A DNA stretch of 64,000 bases from Fredinandcohnia onubensis (GTDB lineage Bacteria > Bacillota > Bacilli > Bacillales > Bacillaceae_L). This document shows, piece after piece, positions 1 to 8,565 of the stretch; the stretch's first letter is position 1, and the number at the start of each line of letters is the position of its first letter. The notes below the pieces were generated by a model. That model was not told the origin of the DNA, ran no database searches, and saw only the letters and a program-made list of their open reading frames with translations. Both the position numbers and the translations under genes were made by a program. The stretch covers positions 124,001 to 188,000 of the forward strand of contig NZ_NSEA01000019.1 in NCBI RefSeq assembly GCF_002734285.1, in the 5' to 3' direction.

Positions 1-1
1 A

Positions 2-451
2 ACTACCTATTCGATTCGGCCAGCAAAATATGGGCGGTTGTCTGGGGAAGAATTCCTAGATAACGAGAATGATAGTGTTCTCATTATTGTCCAGATTGAA
101 ACTCCAGAGGCAGTGGAAAATTTCGAGGAAATCGTAAGTGTGCCGGGTATTGATGTAGCATTTATAGGACCGCTTGATCTTGCGATTAACTCTGGGTACC
201 GAAAAGAAGGCATTCACCACCCTGAAATAAAAAATACGATTAAACAGCTTCATGAGTTAGGTGTCAAAAAAGATATTGCCGTTGGAACGATTGCACCGAC
301 ATCAAAGGATATTGAGGAAGCCTTTGAAAATGGAACACAGTATGTGGTTGCCGTTGCTAACTCTCTCATTAATCAATCTTTTAATTCCTATAAAAAAAGT
401 TGGGACGAACAAAAGATTAATAGGTTAACGAGCATTCAGTCAAAATTGTAA
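2..451 (+). CDS. HpcH/HpaI-family aldolase, 5' truncated by the window edge
   Basis: The reading frame is open from base 2, so the gene starts before the window. The visible 149 residues carry the C-terminal half of an HpcH/HpaI aldolase: a strand with VQIETPEAV (metal-ligand Glu region), then GIDVAFIGPLDLAINSGY, where the family has its second metal ligand Asp and substrate loop. The family cleaves 2-keto-3-deoxy or 4-hydroxy-2-oxo acids into pyruvate and an aldehyde, in the cytosol. A TTG at 38 could be mistaken for a start, but the residues before it (IRPAKYGR) match the family loop. An SDR gene follows after 16 bp, which suggests one operon. The substrate cannot be told from this fragment. 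Confidence 0.85.
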   Translation, partial: TTYSIRPAKYGRLSGEEFLDNENDSVLIIVQIETPEAVENFEEIVSVPGIDVAFIGPLDLAINSGYRKEGIHHPEIKNTIKQLHELGVKKDIAVGTIAPTSKDIEEAFENGTQYVVAVANSLINQSFNSYKKSWDEQKINRLTSIQSKL

Positions 452-467
452 GAAAGAAAGGAAAAAA

Positions 468-1232
468 ATGATGAGTATTTTTCCAGACTTAGCTGATAAA
501 TCAGTCGTAATTACAGGTGGAAGCAAAGGGATTGGGAAAGAAATTGCTTTGTCTTTTGCGAAAAGTGGCGCAAACGTAGTGATTATTGGTAGAAATCAAG
601 AAGCACTTGAAGAAACTGTTGATGAATTGAAGCAATATCATGCAAATTGTGATTTTGTTGCTGCCGATTTAAATGAGACACAAAAGGTTCCCAAGGTTAT
701 TGAAAAAGCTGTGCAACAAATGGGAGGACTCGACATCTTGGTGAATAATGCTGGTATAAACATCGCAAAACCAGCATTAGAAGTGGAAGAATCAGATTGG
801 GATCGTGTTCTTGATACGAATCTTAAGGCTAGTTTTTTCTGTAGCCAACAAGCTGCAAAATATATGAAAGACAACGGAGGAGGACGCATTATTAATATTG
901 CTTCCCAGATGTCTTTTGTTGGGTATTGGGATCGGGCTGCATACTGTTCCAGTAAGGGTGGAATTGTTCAGTTGACTAAAGCGCTAGCGATTGAATGGGC
1001 CAATTTTAATATTAATGTCAATGCAGTCGCCCCAACATTCATTGAAACGGAATTAACCGAGAATATGTTTAAGGACGAGGCCTTCAAAGAAGATGTTTTT
1101 AGGCGGATACCACTTGGAAGATTAGCAGATTCATCTGATGTTGCAGGAGCAGTTCTATACCTTGCATCTCAACTTGCCAAGTCAATAACAGGTGAAACGA
1201 TAAGAGTTGATGGGGGATGGACTGCGATTTAG
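468..1232 (+). CDS. SDR-family NAD(P)-dependent oxidoreductase
   Basis: This is a 254-residue classical short-chain dehydrogenase. It has the glycine-rich cofactor motif TGGSKGIG near residue 16, NNAG near 92, a catalytic Ser in the ASQMS segment and YCSSK as the YxxxK pair near 158. The C-terminal GETIRVDGGW is typical of the FabG/gluconate 5-dehydrogenase branch. The length is normal. An ATG ATG pair at 468 follows an AAGAAAGGA ribosome binding site. It lies between an aldolase and an amidase on the same strand, so it probably oxidises or reduces a hydroxy-acid or sugar-acid intermediate of one catabolic pathway. That pathway role is inferred. Confidence 0.85.
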   Translation: MMSIFPDLADKSVVITGGSKGIGKEIALSFAKSGANVVIIGRNQEALEETVDELKQYHANCDFVAADLNETQKVPKVIEKAVQQMGGLDILVNNAGINIAKPALEVEESDWDRVLDTNLKASFFCSQQAAKYMKDNGGGRIINIASQMSFVGYWDRAAYCSSKGGIVQLTKALAIEWANFNINVNAVAPTFIETELTENMFKDEAFKEDVFRRIPLGRLADSSDVAGAVLYLASQLAKSITGETIRVDGGWTAI

Positions 1233-1287
1233 CAACATTTTATAGGGGAAGGTTTGAAACATTTTTAGATGAGGGGGGAGCCGTTGA

Positions 1288-2676
1288 ATGTTAGTAAATA
1301 GGTCCATTAAGGAAATGATAAATGGCTATAGAGCTAGAGACTTTTCGCCTGTAGAGATACTAGAGCAATATTTAAACCAAATCAAAATTCATAACGCCAA
1401 ATTTAATGCTTTTATTACTGTAAATGAAGAAAAGGCTTTGGAGCAAGCCCTTATATCGGAGAAGAAAATTCTAGCTGGTGATGACTTGGGAGTTCTTGAA
1501 GGCATCCCTATTTCCTATAAAGATAGTATCGATACGAAAGGAATTGTCACAACCAGCGGTTCTCAAATTCATAAAAACCGAATACCTGAAAGTAATGCAC
1601 ATGTTGTTAACATGTTACGCAACGAGGGTGCTATTAATATTGGGAAAACGAATATGTATGAATTTGGATTTGGAATTACAGCAGAGAACCCATTTTTCGG
1701 AGATATATTAAATCCATGGAATGCACATGTGACTGCAGGGGGCTCTAGTGGAGGTTCAGCGGTTGCGGTTGCGGCAAACCTTTGCATGGGATCTATTGGT
1801 ACCGACACAGCAGGTTCCATTCGTGTTCCGTCCTCGTTTAATGGAGTGGTTGGACTTAAACCTACTTTGGATTTAATTAATAAGAGTGGTGTTAGTCTAT
1901 CAAATACACTTGATCATGTTGGTCCGATAGCTCGAACTGTTGAAGATCTAGCCTTTATCTTGGAGGCTATTACTAGGAAACGATATAGTAATAATTGTAT
2001 CCCGGATGTCCGTGGAATGAGAATTGGGGTACCAAGACAATATTTTAATGAGCGATTGGATAGTTATGTTACGGATTTATACAATAAAGCTTTGAAAACA
2101 TTTGAGTCTTTGGGTGCCGTTCTGATTGATATCGATATCCCTAAGATGGATGATCCAAGAGCTGTGGCCCATGCGATAGCTACTTCAGAGGTAGGCTATG
2201 TTCATAGGGAGTTGATTTCGACGTCACTCGATCAATATAGTGATGGGGCTAAAAAGACATTTGAAAAGAGTAAGTCGATTTCTGCCCATACGTATATTGA
2301 AGGTTTGAACAAACGTGCCCAAATGACCAATGACATTAGCCGACTATTTGAGGAAATTGATGTCATACTAACACCAACAACACCAATACCTGCGCCTAGT
2401 ATCGGATTAAAAGAAGTGGCATTAGCAGGTGAAATAGATTCAGTTGGTGAATGCTTAATTCGATTTACGAGTGTATTTAATATAACAGGCCATCCTGCTA
2501 TCTCAATTCCAGGTGGGGTGACTCCAGAATCGGTTCCAGTAGGGCTTCAACTAATAGCAAACCACCACAGGGAAGATATCCTACTACATACCGCCTACGC
2601 ATATGAACAGACTTCTCTGGTGGATTTCTACAAAACTAGGGAAAATATATTGGGTGTGGCATGTAGGTCACAGTGA
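1288..2676 (+). CDS. Amidase-signature family enzyme
   Basis: The 462-residue protein belongs to the amidase-signature (GatA/allophanate hydrolase-like) family. ISYKDSIDTKG near residue 76 supplies the catalytic Lys. GGSSGGSAVAV near 151 supplies the middle Ser, and GTDTAGSIRVPS near 171 holds the nucleophile Ser. These enzymes hydrolyse C-N amide bonds. There is no gatB or gatC partner nearby, so a catabolic amidase is more likely than a tRNA amidotransferase subunit. The start is ATG 1288 behind GAGGGGGGAG. The stop codon lies inside a copy of the GGGAC repeat, so the last few residues (CRSQ) come from the repeat and the native C-terminus may have been lost. Confidence 0.85.
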   Translation: MLVNRSIKEMINGYRARDFSPVEILEQYLNQIKIHNAKFNAFITVNEEKALEQALISEKKILAGDDLGVLEGIPISYKDSIDTKGIVTTSGSQIHKNRIPESNAHVVNMLRNEGAINIGKTNMYEFGFGITAENPFFGDILNPWNAHVTAGGSSGGSAVAVAANLCMGSIGTDTAGSIRVPSSFNGVVGLKPTLDLINKSGVSLSNTLDHVGPIARTVEDLAFILEAITRKRYSNNCIPDVRGMRIGVPRQYFNERLDSYVTDLYNKALKTFESLGAVLIDIDIPKMDDPRAVAHAIATSEVGYVHRELISTSLDQYSDGAKKTFEKSKSISAHTYIEGLNKRAQMTNDISRLFEEIDVILTPTTPIPAPSIGLKEVALAGEIDSVGECLIRFTSVFNITGHPAISIPGGVTPESVPVGLQLIANHHREDILLHTAYAYEQTSLVDFYKTRENILGVACRSQ

Positions 2677-2724
2677 CGCCCCGAAGTTTGTCGAATGGGA
2701 CAGAGGGACAGGTCCCTCGTCCCA
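2666..2724. repeat. GGGAC palindromic repeat, copy 1
   Basis: Starts with the lead-in GTCACAGTGACGCCCC and continues into the nested palindrome around GGGACAGGTCCC. It overlaps the amidase stop codon. GC-rich sequence follows to about 2810, without a gene. Confidence 0.85.
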
Positions 2725-2820
2725 AAACAATAAACGTGAATCAACCCCACGCACCAGCCCACAGCGGGCCAAATGAGACCCACCGCGACCCAGCCATTGG
2801 GACAACAGATTTTCTCCCAC

Positions 2821-4674
2821 CTATTGATGCAAGAATATACGCTCTGTTGGGAGTTTAATTTCAACTAGTGTGGTCTCTTTTTTACTATCAAAAGTGATTT
2901 GCCCTTGGAATTCGCTTGTCACGATTCCTTGGATGATGGATAATCCTAATGAACTTGACTTGGACATGTCAAAATTCTCTGGAAAACCACGGCCATTGTC
3001 TTCCACGGATAAATAGATTGTATTTTCAAGCCTCTTGCATTTTATCACAATCATTCCGATATCATCGTCAGCAAAAGCGTGTTTAAAGCAGTTAATGACT
3101 AATTCGTTAATGATTAGTGCAATCGATGTAGCTTTATTATAAGGTATGAAAATGTCATCGAGGTCTAGTTCAATTGTTACTTTCGGATTGTTATTGATAA
3201 TGCTAATAATCGACTCGATAATTAGTTTCACGTTAATGATACTTCTACCTAGTTTATCCTTTGAAAGGAGGTTATGAACAGAAGCAATACTTTTGATCCG
3301 TAAAATAATGCTATCCAGTATTTCATCAACGGATTGCTCTGGATTATTTTGCACAAACATTTTCTGCAATGAAATAAGTCCAACGATGGATTGAAGATTG
3401 TTTTTAATTCGATGGTGGCTTTCTTGGAGAAGAGCCGATCTTCCCAGTAATCTTGTATCTTCAATTGCAATTGCCGCATGTCGAGCTAACGCTGATAAAA
3501 ACTTGGTCTCTTCTTTTGAATGAACATACAGATTCTCATAAGAAACCTGAATAATTCCTGTTACTTGTGAACGAATTAGCACGGGGATGCAGATAATCGT
3601 TTTTACATTCTCTATTTTTTCAAACAAAGAGGAAAAGACGGTATCATTTTTATTTACGTAAAAGATATCGTTGCCCTTAGCAATTTTTAAAATGGCCTCT
3701 TTTGTTAATTGAGCGCTTACTATTTGTTTATCTTTATATTCAAAATCATCAATAATACTCCACGTGAACTCATCGATTAATTTGACCGAACTACTGTCAG
3801 CATTCATAACTCTAGTAACTTCTTTCGCTAAAAGTAACAAAACATCTTTCAACTCATATTCAGACGTCAAAAATTCTGCTGCCTTAAAGACAGCGTCAAG
3901 AACTGTTTTCGTTTCGTCATCTTTATACTCATCATTATCGTTAAAATTGTAATTCTCAATTTTCTTTAGTAATTTTTGAGGGTCGGCTTTTGCTTCATCG
4001 GCTGTCATTTCAGCAGTAAGTCTTCCGTTGGATATAATGGATATTCGATCTGCAAGTTTTAAGGCATCTTCCCATTGTTTTGTTATATAGATAATGCTTC
4101 CGCCAGCAACTTTAAATTGTTTCATTGTGTTATATAATTTTGAAGCATTGATATCAGAAAGCCCTTCCATCGGTTCCTGAAGTACAATTATTTCGGGATC
4201 TTGCATAAAGCCGCGTGCAATATATACGATTCTTCTCTCTTCTTCTGAGAGGTGTTTTACCTTCCTCTTATAATCAAAATGAAAGTCTAGTTGAGTTAAA
4301 ACTTTTTTGGCTTTTTTATTCACTTTGTTCCAATCAACAAAAGGTAAAAATCTCCTTGTAGGAATAGAGGATAGATTAAGGTTTTCAGCGATGGAAAAGT
4401 TTTTTATCAACAATGGTTTTTGTTGTAAAATTTCAATTTTATTTTTAACGAGCTTATGATTCGCTAACGCTTTGTCTTTGAATGTAATTTCCCCATTTGA
4501 ACTGGGGTTTTCTATTAAGTCTTTTAATGCCTGTATGAAAACCTTCTGTTCAGAACTATTTTTTAGAATAAAAGCATGTATTTCTGAATAATTAAGATTA
4601 AAGTTAAGATTATTAATATCTCCATCTGGACTTGTAAAGGTTACATTTTTACACTCCAAAATAAACTCACCCAA
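2821..4674 (-). CDS. Sensor kinase: degenerate ABC-ATPase domain + GAF + HisKA_2 histidine kinase
   Basis: The protein has about 617 residues. Residues 1-235 align in order with a sugar ABC ATPase half (RbsA/MglA type), but the key residues are gone. The Walker A region reads ILKNSSEQK, Walker B ends LQEP instead of LDEP, and the H-loop His is Lys (YITK). The Q-loop (ILQQKP) and a signature-like LSEEERR remain. A GAF domain follows at about 265-410, then a HisKA_2 phospho-acceptor box (ESHHRIKNN) near 425 and a HATPase with NELVINCFKHA and DNGRGFP. No membrane segment is visible, so it is cytosolic. TTG 4674 is preferred because GGAGG lies 8 bp before it; a TTG at 4689 overlaps that site. It is divergent from an ANTAR regulator, its likely partner, as in EutW/EutV. 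I infer that the pseudo-ABC domain senses the neighbouring transporter. Confidence 0.85.
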   Translation of the reverse strand: MGEFILECKNVTFTSPDGDINNLNFNLNYSEIHAFILKNSSEQKVFIQALKDLIENPSSNGEITFKDKALANHKLVKNKIEILQQKPLLIKNFSIAENLNLSSIPTRRFLPFVDWNKVNKKAKKVLTQLDFHFDYKRKVKHLSEEERRIVYIARGFMQDPEIIVLQEPMEGLSDINASKLYNTMKQFKVAGGSIIYITKQWEDALKLADRISIISNGRLTAEMTADEAKADPQKLLKKIENYNFNDNDEYKDDETKTVLDAVFKAAEFLTSEYELKDVLLLLAKEVTRVMNADSSSVKLIDEFTWSIIDDFEYKDKQIVSAQLTKEAILKIAKGNDIFYVNKNDTVFSSLFEKIENVKTIICIPVLIRSQVTGIIQVSYENLYVHSKEETKFLSALARHAAIAIEDTRLLGRSALLQESHHRIKNNLQSIVGLISLQKMFVQNNPEQSVDEILDSIILRIKSIASVHNLLSKDKLGRSIINVKLIIESIISIINNNPKVTIELDLDDIFIPYNKATSIALIINELVINCFKHAFADDDIGMIVIKCKRLENTIYLSVEDNGRGFPENFDMSKSSSLGLSIIQGIVTSEFQGQITFDSKKETTLVEIKLPTERIFLHQ

Positions 4675-4939
4675 GCAAAACGCCTCCAAAAATGATAATA
4701 AAAAAGGTTTAAATTTATATTATTTCAAAATAGTTTAATATCCTTGCTATGAATCATAAATCATTATTAAAATAACGACAAACACTTCAGTTTTTGTTAA
4801 ACAATGTGATACTAATATTATCACATTACATCTACGGTTTTTACTTTCTTTATTAGTGAAAATTCTATATACTATTACTAATATATGAGTAATAATATAT
4901 TCTCAAAATCTTAGCATTATTTAATGGGTGGTGATAACC

Positions 4940-5533
4940 TTGTCTCAGTCTTTACGAATTTTAATTGCCGAGGACGAATTTCTAGTATTAATGGCCACAA
5001 AATCCTATGTAGAAAGGCTAGGCCATGAAGTGGTCGGCGTTGCTACAGATGGAGAAAATGCAGTTGAACTTGCATTGGAAAAAAAGCCGGATCTCGTTAT
5101 TATGGACATTAACATGCCTAACCTGGATGGAATCGACGCCATTAGGAAGATTAATGAAACCCTCTTTATTCCGAGTATAATTGTAAGCGGTTATCATGAT
5201 GAAAAACTAATTAATAGAGCAACAGATGAAGGTGTACTCTATTATTTGCTAAAACCTATTGATATAGAAGAACTGAAAATTGCTATCAATATTAGCCAAG
5301 CCAAATTTGAGGAGTTCAAGAAATTACAGGATGAGTTACAAAGTACGAAGAATGCATTGGAAGCACGAAAGCATATTGAAAAAGCAAAAGGGATTATCAT
5401 GGATCGGATGAACTTGAAGGAACCAGAAGCGATGAAACGATTACAGAAAATGAGTCGGGATAAAAATAAGAAGTTAGTTGTAATTGCGAAAGAGCTCATT
5501 GAAGCAGATTCTTTATTCCGTTCAAATGGGTAA
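4940..5533 (+). CDS. ANTAR-domain response regulator (RNA-binding antiterminator)
   Basis: The protein has about 197 residues. It has an N-terminal receiver domain: the acidic pocket at LIAEDE, phospho-acceptor Asp in LVIMDINMP, and Lys in LLKPID. A short coiled-coil linker and a C-terminal ANTAR domain follow (IEKAKGIIMDRMNLKEPEAMKRLQ, here split across about residues 150-175). ANTAR proteins bind paired RNA hairpins and stop transcription termination when phosphorylated by HisKA_2 kinases. Such a kinase is the divergent neighbour. Start choice: GGTGGTGAT lies just before TTG 4940; GTG 4928 and 4931 are alternatives that fall inside that ribosome binding site. The next transcription unit has a terminator in its leader, the obvious target. 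Confidence 0.9.
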   Translation: MSQSLRILIAEDEFLVLMATKSYVERLGHEVVGVATDGENAVELALEKKPDLVIMDINMPNLDGIDAIRKINETLFIPSIIVSGYHDEKLINRATDEGVLYYLLKPIDIEELKIAINISQAKFEEFKKLQDELQSTKNALEARKHIEKAKGIIMDRMNLKEPEAMKRLQKMSRDKNKKLVVIAKELIEADSLFRSNG

Positions 5534-5555
5534 AATTGTTAGTTTAAAATAGTAC

Positions 5556-5584
5556 TTGACTATTAGAAATCGTCACAATATACT
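5556..5584 (+). promoter_or_regulatory. SigA-type promoter of the transporter operon leader
   Basis: TTGACT (5556-5561), a 17-bp spacer, and TATACT (5579-5584). It lies just after the ANTAR gene, so transcription would begin near 5591 and give a leader of about 440 nt before the binding-protein gene. Confidence 0.7.
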
Positions 5585-5631
5585 ATAAATATAGTTACAA
5601 AGACATTACAAACATATAAATTAGTTGATAA

Positions 5632-5720
5632 CTATACTCATGTGTGGTATAGCGAATTACAACCGTTTTCAATAAACTTAATATAATATAAATTTTATAC
5701 TTATGACTGGTGTAAAATTT
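5632..5720 (+). promoter_or_regulatory. Tandem look-alike RNA hairpins, candidate ANTAR target
   Basis: Hairpin 1 has a 6-bp stem (5632-5637 with 5647-5652) and loop TCATGTGTG. Hairpin 2 has an 11-bp stem with one G-U pair (5690-5700 with 5710-5720) and loop TTATGACTG. Both loops have nine bases with the same skeleton TYATGWSTG, and both are closed by a TATAC-like strand. A paired hairpin before a terminator is the layout of ANTAR target RNA. The loops do not give the published hexaloop with A1 and G4 exactly, so binding is an inference. Confidence 0.5.
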
Positions 5721-5731
5721 ATGATGGCTAT

Positions 5732-5820
5732 GGGTGCCTTATATACGTAATCTTTTATTCTCTCTTTTTGTAGAGCGTAAAAAGTATTGCGTGTTTAAGG
5801 CACCCTTTTGTTTTTTTGTT
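5732..5820 (+). terminator. Leader terminator (attenuator) of the transporter operon
   Basis: GGGTGCCTTA (5732-5741) pairs with TAAGGCACCC (5796-5805). An inner ACGTAAT/ATTGCGT helix and further pairs fill the interior. A long T-rich tract follows (5806-5820). It sits between the promoter at 5556 and the binding-protein gene at 6035, so it would end transcription of the operon unless overridden. Confidence 0.75.
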
Positions 5821-5824
5821 AGTA

Positions 5825-5838
5825 ATGAAAGCGATTTT
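5825..5838 (+). promoter_or_regulatory. Possible cre (CcpA) site in the leader
   Basis: TGAAAGCGATTTTA matches the cre consensus except near the 3' end. It lies just after the leader terminator, where CcpA could act as a roadblock. Confidence 0.4.
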
Positions 5839-6034
5839 ATCTAATGACCATTGAAAGGGGTGATGTGTCAAAAAAATACTAGTTACAACGACTGGTTGTG
5901 ATGGGGATGAATAAAGAAGGTAATCGTTTATTCGATTTGACATCAATGAACATGTAACCGCTTTATAATCATTCTGTTTACAATATTCTATTAACAAATT
6001 TTACTTTTAATAAAAAAACAGGGGGTATACACCA

Positions 6035-6991
6035 ATGAAAAGTTTGAAAAAGTTAGTTGTACTTGCACTAGCATTACTTTTATTCGTTGCAGCAGGTTGT
6101 TCTAATCAAAGCAACGCAAATGGTGGCGAAGGTGACGGAGAAGCGAAGAAAGAAAAGATTAAAATCGGTATGTCTTTCCAAGAGATGAACAATCCTTACT
6201 TCATTTCAATGAAAGAAGCATTTGAAGAGGCAGCTGCGCAAATTGGTGCTGAAACTGTTATTGCAGACGCTCAACATGACGTATCAAAACAAATTAACGA
6301 TATTTCTGACATGCTTCAGAAAGATATTGATATTCTATTAATCAACCCTACTGACAGTGAAGGTGTTGAAGGTGCAGTAGAAGCTGCGAAAGAAGCAGGC
6401 GTAATCGTTGTTGCGATTGATGCTCAAGCTAAAGGTCCTATCGATTCTTTCGTAGGTTCAAGAAACTATGATGCTGGTTATTTAGCTGGTAAACAAATGG
6501 TAGAAGATTTAGGCGGACAAGGTAAAGTTGCAATCCTTGACGGTATTCCAGTTGTACCTATCCTAGAGCGTGTACGTGGTTTTGAAGATGCTGTTAAAGA
6601 GGCTCCAGGAATCGAAATTGTTGACAAACAAAATGGTAAACAAGACAGAGCTGAAGCAATGAAAGTTACAGAAAACATGTTACAAGCAAATTCAGATTTA
6701 AAAGCAATTTTTAGTGTTAACGATGAAGGTGCATTAGGTACTCTAGGTGCAATTGAAGCATCTGGTAAAGATGTATCAATCTACAGTGTTGACGGACACC
6801 CAGAAGCAATCGAAGCAATCACAAAAGGCGGACCGTTCAAAGCAACTACTGCTCAATTCCCAAGAGACCAAGTGAGAATCGGTCTTGGTATGGCATTAGC
6901 TAAGCTTTGGGGTGCAGAAGTAGTTCCTACTGAAGTTCCAATCGATGTAGAACTACAAACGAAAGAAAACGCTGCAGACTTTAGCTGGTAA
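6035..6991 (+). CDS. RbsB-type sugar ABC transporter substrate-binding lipoprotein
   Basis: The 318-residue protein starts with a lipoprotein signal peptide (basic MKSLKK, hydrophobic core, lipobox with Cys22). A periplasmic-binding-protein type 1 fold of the ribose/galactose class follows: GMSFQEMNNPYF at the first strand, DILLINPTDSEG, a hinge region with SVNDEGALG, and SVDGHPEA. It would capture a sugar or alditol at the cell surface for the ATPase and permease encoded downstream. ATG 6035 follows ACAGGGGGT. A short hairpin (7004-7030) separates it from the ATPase gene, common where the binding protein is made in excess. Identity of the ligand is not visible; the dehydrogenase downstream suggests a polyol. 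Confidence 0.9.
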   Translation: MKSLKKLVVLALALLLFVAAGCSNQSNANGGEGDGEAKKEKIKIGMSFQEMNNPYFISMKEAFEEAAAQIGAETVIADAQHDVSKQINDISDMLQKDIDILLINPTDSEGVEGAVEAAKEAGVIVVAIDAQAKGPIDSFVGSRNYDAGYLAGKQMVEDLGGQGKVAILDGIPVVPILERVRGFEDAVKEAPGIEIVDKQNGKQDRAEAMKVTENMLQANSDLKAIFSVNDEGALGTLGAIEASGKDVSIYSVDGHPEAIEAITKGGPFKATTAQFPRDQVRIGLGMALAKLWGAEVVPTEVPIDVELQTKENAADFSW

Positions 6992-7065
6992 TTTTTAAAA
7001 ATGGGCGCTTTTGCAAAATTGCATGGCGCCTCTCCTAAATATGTGTAAGAAGGAAGGTGATTGCT

Positions 7066-8565
7066 GTGGATAACATACTAGAGATTGAGAATATTACCAA
7101 GGAATTTCCTGGGGTAAAAGCGTTAAAAGGAGTTAGTTTTAATATTAGACGCGGTGAGGTTCATGCATTAGTTGGAGAAAATGGTGCTGGAAAATCGACA
7201 CTGATGAAAATCCTTTCTGGTGTGTATACACCTACTGCAGGAAAAATTCGTTTAGATGGAAATGAAGTAACATTCAAAGATCCTAAGCAAGCACAACAAT
7301 TAGGGGTTAGTATTATTCACCAGGAGTTCAGTTTAATTCCTTACTTAAGTGGTGTAGATAATATTTTCTTAGGTCGTGAGAAAAAGCAAGCAAATGGATT
7401 ATTAAACAGAAAAAAGATGCGCAAGGAAGCGGAAGAAGTATTACAAAGATTAAATGCAGATATTGACTTAAATAAACCTGTCGCACATTTAAGTGTGGCG
7501 AACCAACAATTTATAGAAATCGCAAAAGCAATTGCAATCGATACGAAAGTATTAATTTTTGACGAACCAACAGCTAGTTTAACTGGTAAAGAAATCGACA
7601 AGTTATTTGAATTAATCAATAAATTGAAAGCTGATGGTGTAACCATTATATATATATCGCACCACCTAGAGGAAATTCTAGCAATGTGCGACCGATTCAC
7701 CTGTTTACGTGATGGTGAGTTTGTTGGAACAAGAGATGTAAAGGATTCTACCAAACAAGATATTGTAAAAATGATGGTAGGTCGTGAAATAGTCAATGCG
7801 TTTCCTGAAAAACCAGCGAAGACAGGGAATGAAGAAGTATTATTAGAAGTTAAGAAAATGGCTAATAAACAAATTCATGATATTCAATTTAACCTGAAAA
7901 AGGGTGAAATCATTGGAATTGCTGGCCTAGTTGGTTCCGGACGAACAGAGGTTGTAAGGGCATTGATCGGGGCTGATGATTCACAAGAAAAAGATGTTCA
8001 CATCAATGGGCAAAAGGTATCTATTAAGAACCCAACTGATGCACTAGCACATGGCATTGCACTAATTCCGGAAAGTCGAAAAACACAAGGTCTCGTACTT
8101 AGTCAATCTATAAAGAACAATATTAGTATTCCAATTTTGAAAGATCTATCAAACTTCTTAAGAATCATTAATAAGAAAAAAGAAAACGAAATTGTTGAGA
8201 AATCCATTCAAGAATTATTAATCAAAACACCAAGTAGCACACAGTTGGTGAAAAATCTGAGTGGGGGAAATCAACAAAAAGTTGTCTTAGCTAAATGGTT
8301 AAATACAGATTGTAAAATATTAATCTTTGATGAACCTACCCGTGGAATTGATATAGGGGCTAAGGAAGAAATTTATAAACTCATGAGAAGATTAGCAGAT
8401 GAAGGACTTTCTATCATCATGATTTCCTCAGAATTACCTGAAATTTTAGGGATGAGTGACCGAGTGCTTGTTATGCACAAAGGAAGAATTAAGGGAGAAC
8501 TTCTAGGAAATGAAGCAACTTCAGAAAAAGTAATGTATTTTGCAACGGGTGGTGCGGATCAATGA
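7066..8565 (+). CDS. Sugar ABC transporter ATP-binding protein (RbsA/MglA type, two NBDs)
   Basis: About 499 residues with two fused nucleotide-binding domains. The first has GENGAGKST near residue 38, LSVANQQFIEIAKA as signature, LIFDEPT and ISHH. The second has a degenerate GLVGSGRTE loop but keeps [14 protein letters not shown] and [11 protein letters not shown]. This asymmetry is normal for the family. It powers import of the ligand of the preceding lipoprotein. Of the in-frame starts, GTG 7066 has AAGGAAGG at good spacing; GTG 7057 overlaps that site. The gene's stop overlaps the permease start (ATGA), a sign of translational coupling. Confidence 0.92.
   Translation: MDNILEIENITKEFPGVKALKGVSFNIRRGEVHALVGENGAGKSTLMKILSGVYTPTAGKIRLDGNEVTFKDPKQAQQLGVSIIHQEFSLIPYLSGVDNIFLGREKKQANGLLNRKKMRKEAEEVLQRLNADIDLNKPVAHLSVANQQFIEIAKAIAIDTKVLIFDEPTASLTGKEIDKLFELINKLKADGVTIIYISHHLEEILAMCDRFTCLRDGEFVGTRDVKDSTKQDIVKMMVGREIVNAFPEKPAKTGNEEVLLEVKKMANKQIHDIQFNLKKGEIIGIAGLVGSGRTEVVRALIGADDSQEKDVHINGQKVSIKNPTDALAHGIALIPESRKTQGLVLSQSIKNNISIPILKDLSNFLRIINKKKENEIVEKSIQELLIKTPSSTQLVKNLSGGNQQKVVLAKWLNTDCKILIFDEPTRGIDIGAKEEIYKLMRRLADEGLSIIMISSELPEILGMSDRVLVMHKGRIKGELLGNEATSEKVMYFATGGADQ

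Noticed and set aside
2673-2858. Short open frames rich in GTRDLSP- or GQVPRP-like peptides
   Set aside because: These are frames through the GGGAC repeats, repeated near every copy, and not genes.
5937-5969. Second promoter (TTGACA ... TATAAT) close to the binding-protein gene
   Set aside because: The spacer is 21 bp, too long for a normal SigA promoter. If real it would bypass the leader, so it is worth mapping, but it is not listed.
5755-5997. Open frame of 80 codons on the minus strand in the transporter leader
   Set aside because: No ribosome binding site, and it covers the leader terminator and cre region. It is a chance frame.
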